A DNA stretch of 64,000 bases. Origin: Rhizobium sp. WYCCWR10014. GTDB lineage: Bacteria; Pseudomonadota; Alphaproteobacteria; Rhizobiales; Rhizobiaceae. Below, piece after piece: positions 53,617-61,774 of this stretch. The notes beneath the pieces were generated by a model. The model had not been told where the DNA came from and searched no databases. It saw only the letters and a program-made list of their open reading frames with translations. Both the position numbers and the translations under genes were made by a program. The stretch covers positions 310,001 through 374,000 of the forward strand of contig NZ_LXFU01000037.1 in assembly GCF_001657485.1 (NCBI RefSeq). The letters run 5' to 3'. Position 1 is the stretch's first letter. The number at the start of each line of letters is the position of its first letter.

Positions 53617-54507
53617 ATGACGCGCGTTCAGGCGAACCTCCTCCTATTGCTTGCAGCTGCCATCTGGGGCGGCGGCTTCGTCGCGCAGTCGACGGCGATG
53701 AAGGCAATCGGCCCCTTCTGGTTCATTGGCCTGCGCTTTGCCGTCGCCACACTGGCCGTGCTGCCCTTCGTCCTTTTTGAAGCGCGCAAGGCAAAGGAGA
53801 AGACCAGCGCACGCCATGCGAAGCTCTATATCCTGATCGGCCTTGCCCTTTTCGGCGGCGCAGCCACGCAACAGGTCGGCCTGCAGACGACGACGGTGAC
53901 GAATTCCAGCTTCATCACCGGCCTCTATGTCGTCTTCGTACCTGTTATCGCCGTGTTCTTTCTGCGCCGTGCCCCGCATTGGATCATCTGGCCGGGCGCG
54001 CTGATGGCGCTCACCGGCATCTATCTCCTGTCCGGCGGCCATCTCTCGGCGCTGACACCTGGCGATCTGCTGACTGTCGTCTGTGCCGTCTTCTGGGCGG
54101 TCCAGATCACCCTTGCCGGCACAACCGTTTCCGAGACCGGAAGACCGCTCGCGCTGTCCGCCACGCAATTCGCCGTCACCGCAGTCTGTGCGCTGGCCGT
54201 TGCCGCAGCCGTCGAACCGGTCAGCCTTTCGGCGATACGGGCCGCAGCGCCGGAGATCCTTTATGTCGGCATCTTCTCCTCGGGCGTGGCTTTCGTGCTG
54301 CAGGTAATCGGCCAGCGCTATACGACGCCCTCGCAGGCCGCGATCTTTCTTTCTTCCGAAGCGCTCTTCGGCGCCTCACTCGCCGCCCTGCTGCTCGGCG
54401 AGACGATGCCGGTGACAGGCTATGCAGGTTGCGCGCTAATGTTTATCGCTATGCTTGTAGTCGAACTCGTGCCGGGCTTGACCCGCCGGCGCTTGCCAGC
54501 CGCGTGA
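53617..54507 (+). CDS. DMT family (EamA) exporter
   Basis: A 296-residue inner-membrane protein with ten helices in two EamA repeats. The first opens with NLLLLLAAAIWGGGFVAQSTAM and the second near GDLLTVVCAVFWAVQITLAG. The end of repeat two, YTTPSQAAIFLSSEALFGA, is typical of the RhaT/YdcZ-like drug/metabolite transporters. The substrate is unknown. I start at ATG 53617; the open frame begins at 53416, but the extra residues overlap the divergent DUF3052 gene and are not transporter-like. Confidence 0.9.
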   Translation: MTRVQANLLLLLAAAIWGGGFVAQSTAMKAIGPFWFIGLRFAVATLAVLPFVLFEARKAKEKTSARHAKLYILIGLALFGGAATQQVGLQTTTVTNSSFITGLYVVFVPVIAVFFLRRAPHWIIWPGALMALTGIYLLSGGHLSALTPGDLLTVVCAVFWAVQITLAGTTVSETGRPLALSATQFAVTAVCALAVAAAVEPVSLSAIRAAAPEILYVGIFSSGVAFVLQVIGQRYTTPSQAAIFLSSEALFGASLAALLLGETMPVTGYAGCALMFIAMLVVELVPGLTRRRLPAA

Positions 54508-54909
54508 ACACGCGTCCAAATATGGGTGTGTCACGCATCGGAAAAAAAATTCATTTGCCGCCAGAGACGCGTTCACGTTGCATTTTTGGGAAAATCTGCT
54601 CTGAACTTATATTGCAGACGATATAAAACGTTAATCATTCCCTATCAGCGAAGGAAATTTTGCGTTTTTGCGCAAATTGGATATCGGCCGGGGTGTGCCC
54701 GCAACGACACGTTAAAAAACTTTTGCTTGCCAAAATCCTTTAAACGCAGCACTCTCAGCGCGTTCGGGCATTTTGCGAGCATGGGAAGTCCTTAAGTATT
54801 TGCGCGCCGGGAACGCTAATATCCCGGTCAGCCGGTTCCGAAAATGGCGGGCGGAAGCCCTGCCTGGAACAGGCCGAGGTAGAGGGGACCTTTTTCTCAC
54901 ATTTCAAGA
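54508..54909. other. long AT-rich region upstream of the cold-shock gene
   Basis: About 400 bp without a gene. It includes AT-rich stretches at 54600-54740 and a dyad CCGGGA..TCCCGG near 54806-54826. It should hold the cold-shock gene promoter and the start of a long 5' leader, as is usual for cspA-type genes. I do not see a promoter I can defend. Confidence 0.4.
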
Positions 54910-54974
54910 ATTGCCTGCCAACACCTCCCGCAAGGAGGCAATGCTATGATGCTGCCCGTGTGGATGGCGGGCAG
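54910..54974 (+). promoter_or_regulatory. structured leader of the cold-shock gene
   Basis: A hairpin CCTCC-CGCAA-GGAGG (54924-54928, 54934-54938) covers a strong Shine-Dalgarno. A wider stem ATTGCCT/AGGCAAT (54910-54916, 54936-54942) can compete with it. A third hairpin, CTGCCCG/CGGGCAG (54952-54958, 54968-54974), lies within the upstream ORF. Confidence 0.6.
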
Positions 54975-54990
54975 AGAGAAAAGGACCTGA
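54946..54990 (+). CDS. 14-codon upstream ORF before the cold-shock gene
   Basis: ATG at 54946 lies seven bases after AAGGAGG, the best ribosome site in this region. It encodes MMLPVWMAGREKRT and stops three bases before the cold-shock ATG. The cold-shock ribosome site (AAGGA) lies inside it. It may be a leader peptide that couples or regulates translation. Expression is inferred from sequence only. Confidence 0.5.
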   Translation: MMLPVWMAGREKRT

Positions 54991-54993
54991 GGC

Positions 54994-55209
54994 ATGGCAG
55001 AGACTGGCACTGTAAAGTTCTTCAATACCGACAAAGGCTTCGGCTTCATCAAGCCGGACCGGGGCGGCGCCGATATCTTCGTTCACATTTCTGCCGTTCA
55101 GGCCTCCGGCCTGGCCGGTCTGACGGAAAACCAGAAGGTAAGCTTCGACACGGAGCCGGATCGCCGCGGCAAGGGCCCGAAGGCCGTCAATCTGCAGATT
55201 GCGGGCTGA
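54994..55209 (+). CDS. CspA-family cold-shock protein
   Basis: A 71-residue single cold-shock domain that binds single-stranded nucleic acid and acts as an RNA chaperone. RNP1 is KGFGFIKPD (14-22) and RNP2 is DIFVHIS (27-33). The domain is complete. AAGGA lies nine bases before the ATG. A short ORF ends three bases upstream and a hairpin-rich leader precedes it, so control is probably at the RNA level. A terminator follows. Confidence 0.95.
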   Translation: MAETGTVKFFNTDKGFGFIKPDRGGADIFVHISAVQASGLAGLTENQKVSFDTEPDRRGKGPKAVNLQIAG

Positions 55210-55242
55210 ACCCTTAACAAGGCTGGCGAGTTCGAGTTGAAG

Positions 55243-55266
55243 CCCGGCAGCAATGCCGGGTTTTGT
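55243..55266 (+). terminator. cold-shock gene terminator
   Basis: A 7-bp stem CCCGGCA/TGCCGGG with a GCAA loop, followed by TTTTG, 34 bases after the stop codon. Confidence 0.85.
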
Positions 55267-55356
55267 CGTTCAGCCTTCGTTCAGCTAGAAATCTGTACTT
55301 CTCTCATCATCGAGAAAGGGGCCGGCGTTCGGTTCCCGGGATTAGGATTTGTGCTT

Positions 55357-55806
55357 ATGAACAGGCTCGCAAAGACCATTCTGCTGACGGCAACCGCTGC
55401 CGCACTCACGCTTTCTGCCATCGGTGAAGCGTCGGCCCGCGACCGCCACTGGCGCCACGGTAATCACGGCAACAACGATGCGTGGGTCGGCGGCGCCGTC
55501 GGCCTTGCCACCGGCCTGATCGTCGGTTCGGCCATCGCCAACGCCAATAACGGTCCGGTCTACGAAGAACGCCGCTACATCGACCCGGCCTACGAGCCGG
55601 ATTATTACGAGCCCGCTCCGGTCTATCGCGCGCCCCGCCGCGTCTATGTCGATCAGCCGCAATATTACGCGCCGGTCCGCACGGCGGTGGAGCCCTGGTC
55701 GCCGCAATGGGAGCGTTACTGCTCTTACCGCTATCGCTCCTTCGATCCGCGCAGCGGCACCTATGTCGGCAATGACGGCCGCAGCCACTTCTGCACCGCC
55801 GGCTGA
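55357..55806 (+). CDS. BA14K family exported protein
   Basis: A 149-residue secreted or surface protein. The signal peptide spans residues 1-26 (ILLTATAAALTLSAIGEASA). A glycine-rich hydrophobic segment (GGAVGLATGLIVGSAIANA) may anchor it. A Tyr/Pro-rich middle follows, then the C-terminal BA14K motif WERYCSYRYRSFDPRSGTY, ending DGRSHFC. The family is named for an immunoreactive 14-kDa Brucella protein with lectin-like activity. I start at ATG 55357, where the signal peptide begins. Confidence 0.88.
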   Translation: MNRLAKTILLTATAAALTLSAIGEASARDRHWRHGNHGNNDAWVGGAVGLATGLIVGSAIANANNGPVYEERRYIDPAYEPDYYEPAPVYRAPRRVYVDQPQYYAPVRTAVEPWSPQWERYCSYRYRSFDPRSGTYVGNDGRSHFCTAG

Positions 55807-55827
55807 ATCGTCGAATATCCCTGATGC

Positions 55828-55859
55828 AAAGCGCCGCTTTTCAGCGGCGCTTTTGTTTT
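55828..55859 (+). terminator. BA14K gene terminator
   Basis: Stem AAAGCGCCGC/GCGGCGCTTT with a TTTTCA loop, then TTGTTTTG, 22 bases after the stop. On the minus strand it could also stop the SDR transcript. Confidence 0.88.
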
Positions 55860-55866
55860 GCCTGGG

Positions 55867-56733
55867 TCAACTGGCCTTCTTGTTCCAGGGCACGGACTCG
55901 GCCTCGGCATCAAAATCGGTCGAGACGCTCACGGTGCGCCACATCCGATCGGCTTCGATACGGGCCGCATCCGCCTTTTCGACGTTGCGTACCGCATCGC
56001 TGCCGAGCAGCAGCCGGAACGGCGGCTCTTCGAGACCGGCGATGTGGATGACGACTGCAGCCGCTCTGGCAGGATCGCCGGGCTGGCGACCATCGTACTC
56101 ACGCTGAAAGCGCACCGTAGCGCCGACCGTCTCCGCATACTCCTGCCGCCCCTCGGCAAGCACCGTCGAGGAGCCGGCGAAATCGGTCCTGAAGCCGCCG
56201 GGCTCGATCACCGTCACCCTGATGCCGACCGGCGCGACCTCTTTCGACAGTACCTCGGAAAAGCCCTCGACACCGAATTTCGCTGCCGAATAGGCGCCGC
56301 GCCCGGCAGGTCCGATCCGGCCGCCGACCGATGAGAACTGGATGATGTGCCCCGCCCCTTGCCCGCGCATCCGGGCGATGACCGCCTTGGTCATGATGAT
56401 CGTGCCAAAGAGGTTGGTCTCGATCTGGGCGCGGAAATCGGCAAGACTGGTATCCTCGATCGAGCCGACATTGCCGTAGCCGGCATTGTTGACAAGCACG
56501 TCGATGCGCCCGAACCTCTTCACACCAGCCTCAACTGCTGCCGCTGCCGCCACCTCGTCGGTCACATCAAGCGCCAGCGTCAGCACCTGATCACCATACC
56601 GCTCGGAAAGATCGGCAAGCTGGCCGGGATCGCGCGCAGTTGCCACCAAATTATCGCCGGAGGCCAAAACCGCCTCCGCCAGCGCCCGGCCAAGACCGCG
56701 CGAACTCCCTGTTATCAACCAGACTCTGAACAT
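55867..56733 (-). CDS. short-chain dehydrogenase/reductase (classical SDR)
   Basis: A 288-residue NAD(P)-dependent oxidoreductase. The cofactor motif is LITGSSRGLGRALAEA (6-21), NNAGYG follows in the structural position, and the active-site Tyr-Lys are in GAYSAAKFGVEG with Ser in QFSSVGG. The arginine-containing cofactor loop suggests NADP. The substrate is unknown. It is divergent from an HxlR regulator, which probably controls it. Confidence 0.92.
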   Translation of the reverse strand: MFRVWLITGSSRGLGRALAEAVLASGDNLVATARDPGQLADLSERYGDQVLTLALDVTDEVAAAAAVEAGVKRFGRIDVLVNNAGYGNVGSIEDTSLADFRAQIETNLFGTIIMTKAVIARMRGQGAGHIIQFSSVGGRIGPAGRGAYSAAKFGVEGFSEVLSKEVAPVGIRVTVIEPGGFRTDFAGSSTVLAEGRQEYAETVGATVRFQREYDGRQPGDPARAAAVVIHIAGLEEPPFRLLLGSDAVRNVEKADAARIEADRMWRTVSVSTDFDAEAESVPWNKKAS

Positions 56734-56845
56734 CGGAAACCCTCCTGCTTTGGTTCCCGGCTCATGTATGGTCTATTGTATCCGATCGAAAGAAGGCACC
56801 CGGACGATCTATACACACCTTGAGGTAACTGAGTTGACCAGTGAC

Positions 56846-57229
56846 ATGTTCGATTTCTGCAGCAGCATGACGGACGAACAGGATGGGCGGGCCCGTGAAC
56901 TGATCGAGCGGGCGGCGGCGAAATGGCCGCTGCGCATCCTGCACGTACTCTCCGATGCCCGCGCACCCCTGCGCTTCTCACGCCTTATGGAGAGGGTCGA
57001 GGGCATCAGCCAGAAAGTGCTGACGCAGACGCTGCGCACCCTCGAAAGGGATGGCCTCGTCATCCGCACGCTTTATCCCCAAGTACCGCCGCGCGTCGAG
57101 TACGAGTTGACGCCGCTCGGACGCGATCTCCTCATGCAGGTCGTCTCGCTATGGCGCTGGATCGTCGAACACCTCGACGATTTCGATGCATGCAAAGCCG
57201 TCAAGCTGACGGCGACCGCCAACGCTTAA
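56846..57229 (+). CDS. HxlR-family transcriptional regulator
   Basis: A 127-residue winged-helix regulator of the HxlR group. Signature segments are KWPLRILHVLSDARAPLRFSRLM, ISQKVLTQTLRTLERDGLV and VPPRVEYELTPLGRDL. The start is uncertain: ATG 56846 is used here, 56768 and 56867 are alternatives, and none has a strong ribosome site. The frame before 56846 covers the SDR promoter side. It overlaps the end of the histidine kinase gene by four bases on opposite strands. Confidence 0.85.
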   Translation: MFDFCSSMTDEQDGRARELIERAAAKWPLRILHVLSDARAPLRFSRLMERVEGISQKVLTQTLRTLERDGLVIRTLYPQVPPRVEYELTPLGRDLLMQVVSLWRWIVEHLDDFDACKAVKLTATANA

Positions 57230-58602
57230 GCGGGAATGCGGATCGTTGCCCTCAGCCCGCCGAGCGGGCTGTCACTGAGCGTGACGTTGCCGCCGTGGCT
57301 GCGGGCGATGTCGCGGGCAATCGCAAGGCCGAGGCCGGTGCCCGACGCATCCAGGTTGCGCGCCGTATCCAGCCGGAAGAATGGCTTGAACACGTCCTCA
57401 CGGTTCTTTTCGGGAATGCCAGGCCCGTCATCGTCGAAGATGACAGTCAGCCATTTGGCATTGTGCTTGGCCTCGATGTCGAGCCTATCGGCATAACGGC
57501 GCGCGTTCGAGGCAAGGTTGGTGACGAGACGCATGAAGGCGTTCGGCCTGACGGAAATATCGTCATCGCCTTCGATCGAATAGCTGAATTTTTTACCGTG
57601 CAGGGCGAAATCGGATTCCAGCTTCGCGAAGATCTCACTGAGTTTCAGCTCGCCGACATCCTCTTCGACCTCGCCGCGTGCAAAGGCCATGTAGGCCTCC
57701 AGCATGGTCTGCATGTCGTTGACGTCATCGTTGAGGCCATGCAGGTCGGGATTGTCGCCAGCCAGCGCCAGTTGCAGCTTGAAGCGGGTGAGGATGGTGC
57801 GCAGGTCATGGCTGACGCCGGAGAGCATCGCGGTGCGCTGTTCGATCTGCCGTTCGATTCGCTCCCGCATCAGAATGAAGGCAAGACCGGCGCGCCTGAC
57901 CTCGTCGGCGCCGCGCGGATAGAAATTGTCGGGCTTCTGCCCCTTGCCGAAGCTTTCGGCCGCTCGCGCCAAGGTCAGGATCGGCCGGATCTGCCCGCGC
58001 AGGAAGAGGATCGAAATGCCGATCAGCACCAGCGAGGTGCCAACCATCCAGACGATGAAGATATGGGTGTTCGACGCATAGGTCTGGCTGCGTTTGGTCA
58101 GGACCCGCAGGATCTTGTTGTCGAGTTTGATGCGGATCTCGACGAGGTTTGAATTGCCGACCGTGTCGATCCAGAAAGGCCGGTGGATCTCGTCGGTGAT
58201 CTCGTCGCTGAGGATGCCGTCGAGGATCGAGAAGAACGGCTTGACGCGCGGCGGCGGCAGGTCGCCGTCCGGCTCGATCGAGATCTGCAGGCTGAGCTGG
58301 TCGCGGGCGATGCGGATGATCTCGCTATAGTCCGAATTCTGCGGATAGGTCTCGATGATCTCGATGATGGCGGCGATGTCACGGGTGACCGCAAGCGACA
58401 GCCGCTCCGTCACCATTTGCCAGTGGCGCTCCATGAAGACGGCGGCGACGACGGATTGCAGGAGCACCATCGGAATGATGATGATCAGCAGCGAGCGCGC
58501 GTAAAGTCCGGTCGGCAGCCGCCGGCGTAGCCAGCGGACGATCGAGCGCCAGCCCGGCGCAGAAGTGCGGTCTTCCCGCCGCAAGCTGTCGATCGTCACC
58601 AT
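57226..58602 (-). CDS. EnvZ-type sensor histidine kinase
   Basis: A 458-residue membrane sensor kinase. Two membrane helices (about 38-57 and 181-201) flank a periplasmic domain of about 120 residues. A HAMP linker follows, then the phosphoacceptor His265 in SGVSHDLRTILTRF. ATPase boxes are NLASNARRYAD, DDDGPGIPEKNR and GTGLGLAIARDI. It follows the OmpR-type regulator after 24 bp. The HDLRT box and overall layout place it in the EnvZ group; the stimulus is unknown. Confidence 0.93.
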   Translation of the reverse strand: MVTIDSLRREDRTSAPGWRSIVRWLRRRLPTGLYARSLLIIIIPMVLLQSVVAAVFMERHWQMVTERLSLAVTRDIAAIIEIIETYPQNSDYSEIIRIARDQLSLQISIEPDGDLPPPRVKPFFSILDGILSDEITDEIHRPFWIDTVGNSNLVEIRIKLDNKILRVLTKRSQTYASNTHIFIVWMVGTSLVLIGISILFLRGQIRPILTLARAAESFGKGQKPDNFYPRGADEVRRAGLAFILMRERIERQIEQRTAMLSGVSHDLRTILTRFKLQLALAGDNPDLHGLNDDVNDMQTMLEAYMAFARGEVEEDVGELKLSEIFAKLESDFALHGKKFSYSIEGDDDISVRPNAFMRLVTNLASNARRYADRLDIEAKHNAKWLTVIFDDDGPGIPEKNREDVFKPFFRLDTARNLDASGTGLGLAIARDIARSHGGNVTLSDSPLGGLRATIRIPA

Positions 58603-58626
58603 CAGCGCCGGTCCCGAACCTTGAGT

Positions 58627-59328
58627 TTAGTCGATGCTAAGCCTGTATCCGATGCCGCGCACGGTCTGCAGCCAGACAGGATTGGCGGGATCGTCCTCGA
58701 TCTTACGCCTCAGCCGGTTGATCTGCACGTCGATCGTCCGCTCGCCGACTTCGGTATCGTTGCCGATCAGTTCATGGCGGGGGATCGTGTCGCCGGCGCG
58801 CCGCGCAAAGAGCAGCATGATCTCCTGCTCGCGGTCGGTGAGCCGGATCACCTCGCTGGCTTTTTTCAGCTCCTTGCGGGTCAGCGAGAAAGTGTAGGGG
58901 CCGAACATCACCTGTTCGATCTTCGGTCCCTCGCCGCCGGCGTTGCGGCGCAGGATGTTGTTGATGCGCAGCACCAGTTCGCGCGGGTCGAAGGGCTTGG
59001 AAAGATAGTCGTCGGCGCCCGCCTCTAGGCCTTCGATACGGTTGCCCGATTCTGCCAGCGCCGTCAGCATGATGATCGGGACGTTCTTGATGGCGCGAAG
59101 CCCGCGGGTAACCTCGATGCCGGATTCGCCGGGCATCATCACATCCATGATGATCAGGTCGAAGTCGAGACCCGCAAGCTTGCGCTGCGCCTCGGCGCCG
59201 TCGGCGGCGACGGTGACGCGGAAGCCGTTCTCGGCGAGATAACGATTGAGCAGCGCGCGGATGCGGGAGTCGTCATCGACCACCAGCAAATGCGCCGCAT
59301 CGTCGGAAATATCTGTCTTGACCGCCAT
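58627..59328 (-). CDS. OmpR-type response regulator
   Basis: A 233-residue two-domain regulator. The receiver has acidic pocket residues in LVVDDDSR (Asp18-Asp20), phosphoacceptor Asp62 (IIMDVMMP) and the conserved Lys in LSKPFDP. The Trans_reg_C winged helix ends with VGERTIDVQINRLRRKIEDD and the strand VRGIGYRLSID. It is phosphorylated by the kinase encoded next. A MarR gene lies immediately upstream with no gap, so the three genes probably form an operon. Confidence 0.95.
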   Translation of the reverse strand: MAVKTDISDDAAHLLVVDDDSRIRALLNRYLAENGFRVTVAADGAEAQRKLAGLDFDLIIMDVMMPGESGIEVTRGLRAIKNVPIIMLTALAESGNRIEGLEAGADDYLSKPFDPRELVLRINNILRRNAGGEGPKIEQVMFGPYTFSLTRKELKKASEVIRLTDREQEIMLLFARRAGDTIPRHELIGNDTEVGERTIDVQINRLRRKIEDDPANPVWLQTVRGIGYRLSID

Positions 59329-59820
59329 TCAATCCGCCTTCTGTCTGTCCCGCATGCCGCTGAGGAAAGCTTTTACGCCCTCCCGCACCTCCGCAGAAGC
59401 CCCTTCGAATGCCCGCTCAATGCGGCGCGATTGCGGCTCGGCAAGGGCAAGCGCCAGCTCTCGCCCCGATTGCGTCGGATAGAGCTTGCGCTGCCGCCGG
59501 TCCTCGGGACCTGCCACCTGGCGAATATAGCCTGAGTCGATCAGCTGTTTCAGCACCCTTGCAAGGCTCTGCTTAGTGATCTTCAGCGTTTCGAGAAGAT
59601 CGGCTACGGTCATGCCGGGATTGCGGTTGACGAAATGCACGACGCGATGGTGCGCCCGGCCGAAGCCGCTCTTTTCAAGGATAGCGTCAGGATCGGAAAC
59701 GAAGTCGCGATAGGCGAAGAAGAACAGCTCGATGATCTCGAAATCGATTATCTCAGTGTCTTCCATCGGCGTGGCCAGCGGCTCTGGCTTGCCTGCTTTC
59801 GGGCCGGTCTGTCGTGACAC
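59329..59820 (-). CDS. MarR-family transcriptional regulator
   Basis: A 163-residue winged-helix regulator. GMTVADLLETLKITKQSLARVLKQLIDSGYI is the HTH and DRRQRKLYPTQSGREL the wing. I start at GTG 59820, which has AAAGGAAT upstream; ATG 59766 lacks a site, and the open frame to 60045 is not MarR-like. The stop abuts the OmpR gene. It is divergent from a decayed ilvE copy; in related genomes a branched-chain aminotransferase gene may be its neighbour. Confidence 0.87.
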   Translation of the reverse strand: MSRQTGPKAGKPEPLATPMEDTEIIDFEIIELFFFAYRDFVSDPDAILEKSGFGRAHHRVVHFVNRNPGMTVADLLETLKITKQSLARVLKQLIDSGYIRQVAGPEDRRQRKLYPTQSGRELALALAEPQSRRIERAFEGASAEVREGVKAFLSGMRDRQKAD

Positions 59821-60085
59821 TCGGCATTCCTTTCTCTTTCCGCGCACTGCGGGAAACTTTCGCGAAGATACGTCAGCTTTGTTGACGCAAATTTTCGTCG
59901 CTATTAGCTTCCGCGAACTCTGCGGGAGCCTCGCACGGTTTCTCGGTTCCCTGGCATTCCTCTGGAAACCAAGGCCCGTCCGGCACTCCGACGCAATACG
60001 CGATTTCCCCTCGGGTCTGTGGATAAAACGTAATGGGGACAACAATCAACAGGCATGGCGCATCAAGCGCCGGAGGAGCTTAGGG

Positions 60086-60285
60086 ATGGCTTCGGCTCCT
60101 TTTGACCAGTTGGACGGCCAAATATGGATCAATGGGAGTTCGTCGCCTCGAAAAACGCCAAGATTCCCGGGCACGGCCTGCATTATGCCAGCCGTCCTCG
60201 AAGGCGAGCGCGCCCGTCGACGATCTCCGATAGGCTGATGAACGACTACAAGGAAGTCTATCCGGCGGCGATCGCCGCCGAATAA
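60086..60285 (+). pseudogene. ilvE: remnant of branched-chain amino acid aminotransferase (ilvE)
   Basis: With GGAGGAG upstream, the ATG at 60086 opens MASAPFDQLDGQIWING. After a one-base loss another frame gives EFVASKNAKIPGHGLHYAS, and after a second indel VLEGERA, the N-terminal part of IlvE. The next 60 bases jump to the C-terminal end, RLMNDYKEVYPAAIAAE and stop. About 240 codons in the middle are missing. This is an internally deleted, frameshifted relic; a functional copy is presumably elsewhere. Confidence 0.85.
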
Positions 60286-60310
60286 CACCCTCACGCGATC
60301 GGTCCGGCCA

Positions 60311-60394
60311 CTGCATAATTCCTTAAATCGGAAGCAGCAGTTCAAAGTGCTACAGCGTCCTTTGCGCGTCTGAGAAGACGCGCGGCGCTGTAGA
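60311..60394. mobile_element. MITE-like two-module palindromic repeat, copy B
   Basis: In reverse orientation it is nearly identical to copy A at 42274-42379. It lacks about 21 bases of module two, so the CTTAAATCG hairpin and one arm of the outer stem are gone. It lies 26 bp after the ilvE remnant. Confidence 0.8.
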
Positions 60395-60414
60395 TACAGA
60401 CCCGTCGGGCCTTT

Positions 60415-60684
60415 TTACCTGTGCGCCCGTGCCATGACCAATCCGGCGAGCGTCGAGAGAATGCCGCCGCCGATCAGGCCGCCGATGCCGTCGGCGATCA
60501 GGCCGGTCATAGCCGCTTCCCCACCGACCATGCTGAGCAGCATGCCGCCGGCGACGCCGCCGATCGCACCGGCGATCGTACGGGCGACGACGTTGATCGC
60601 CTGCTGCTTCAAAGCGGCGCTCGCGGCGTTGCCGCCGATTGCACCGGCAATCAATTGTGTGATGAGCGGAAGTAGCGCTTCCAT
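60415..60684 (-). CDS. small glycine-zipper membrane protein, function unknown
   Basis: An 89-residue protein that is almost wholly hydrophobic and glycine/alanine-rich. It has repeated GxxxG patterns (AGAIGG, AGAIGGVAGGMLLSMVGG, DGIGGLIGGGILSTLAGLVMA). It resembles glycine-zipper membrane peptides, but I do not recognise the family. GGAGGAGG lies before two adjacent ATG codons; 60684 has better spacing than 60687. The strong ribosome site supports expression. Confidence 0.6.
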   Translation of the reverse strand: MEALLPLITQLIAGAIGGNAASAALKQQAINVVARTIAGAIGGVAGGMLLSMVGGEAAMTGLIADGIGGLIGGGILSTLAGLVMARAHR

Positions 60685-60821
60685 CATTTCCTCCTCCGGC
60701 GATCTCCCCGATCGCCCAGCTACGCCGACCTTTGGCGTATTAGAATTTTATCATATTAGGGAGGAACGCGTAGGAAAAAATCAACCCATACGGGCGGGAA
60801 GATAAGAAGAGAAGCCACCAA

Positions 60822-60855
60822 GAATGGGGCGGCCCGATGGCCGCCCCGTTTTGCT
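60822..60855 (-). terminator. possible terminator after the SH3/DUF1236 gene
   Basis: A GC-rich 9-bp stem (GGGGCGGCC/GGCCGCCCC) with a CGAT loop lies 20 bp beyond the stop codon. The U-tract is poor on the minus strand, so it may be weak or bidirectional. Confidence 0.45.
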
Positions 60856-60869
60856 GTTCTTTGATCACG

Positions 60870-61487
60870 TCATTGATAGACGTAGACGATCCGGCGTGTG
60901 CCGGGATCGACCAGCACCGGCCGGTCGTTGATCCTGGTATATCGGTACTCGTAATCCGGGATCGACTGGAAGGTGACATCGCCAGGCACTTCAGCGCCAA
61001 CGACGACGTCGCCGCCGAGCTGCACCGTCTGGCCCGGATTGGTGTCGATATAGGTGCGGACCGTCTCCGGCGGGGTGATGGTCTCGACCGCTCCGACGGG
61101 GCCGAGCAACTCGTCGCCCGGCGCCGGCTGCGGATCGACCGGAACGACACTCGCGGTCGACTCGTAAGTCACGCTGGGAACGCCGATTTCGGCGCGATGC
61201 TGCTCGACGATGACAGAGCTGCCGCCATGATCGACCTGCAGATAATCGGCATAGACCCAGCCGCGCATGCCGTTGACGTCGACGCGGCACCAGCGGCTGC
61301 CTTCGATGCATCCGTCGAGCACCGCGGTCGAGCCGCGGGTGGCAAGGCCGACCGAGGGATATTGCGGGCCCGGGCCGGCGCGAACGTTGAGATCGTTAAC
61401 CGTTGTCGCCATCATCTCCGCCTGCGCAAGACCGGCGCTCGCCAGGAGCACGGCTCCAGCCAACAGAATGTTTCTCTTCAAGGTCAT
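60870..61487 (-). CDS. secreted SH3 domain and DUF1236 protein
   Basis: A 205-residue exported protein. The signal peptide covers residues 1-23 (NILLAGAVLLASAGLAQA). A bacterial SH3 domain follows (VNDLNVRAGPGPQYPSVG to GWVYADYL, about 28-85). The C-terminal IPDYEYRYTRINDRPVLVDP matches DUF1236, common in Rhizobiales. The SH3 domain suggests cell-wall association. I start at ATG 61487, where the signal peptide begins, rather than at the upstream codon 61637. Confidence 0.88.
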   Translation of the reverse strand: MTLKRNILLAGAVLLASAGLAQAEMMATTVNDLNVRAGPGPQYPSVGLATRGSTAVLDGCIEGSRWCRVDVNGMRGWVYADYLQVDHGGSSVIVEQHRAEIGVPSVTYESTASVVPVDPQPAPGDELLGPVGAVETITPPETVRTYIDTNPGQTVQLGGDVVVGAEVPGDVTFQSIPDYEYRYTRINDRPVLVDPGTRRIVYVYQ

Positions 61488-61774
61488 GTGAGCGTCTCCT
61501 TGGTTTCGATGGGCTGACAACGCGCGGCGTTCCACGATGTTCCCCGGCACTCCCCCCAGCGAAACACCGCTTGTGGGAGATTTCATCCAAGTGCCTTGAA
61601 GAATTGAACAAAATTCGATTTTGCCGCTCTGCGGCAATGGGGAAGACAGGCATAAACTCTTGTTGCAGTCCGTCTTTTTGCCGTGAGGCAGGCAGCCATG
61701 ACGGAAAATTCCGCCTGTCCTTGCCGCGGTTTCGGACTATACCCGAAGCAGCAGAGACACCAAGCGAGGCACTT

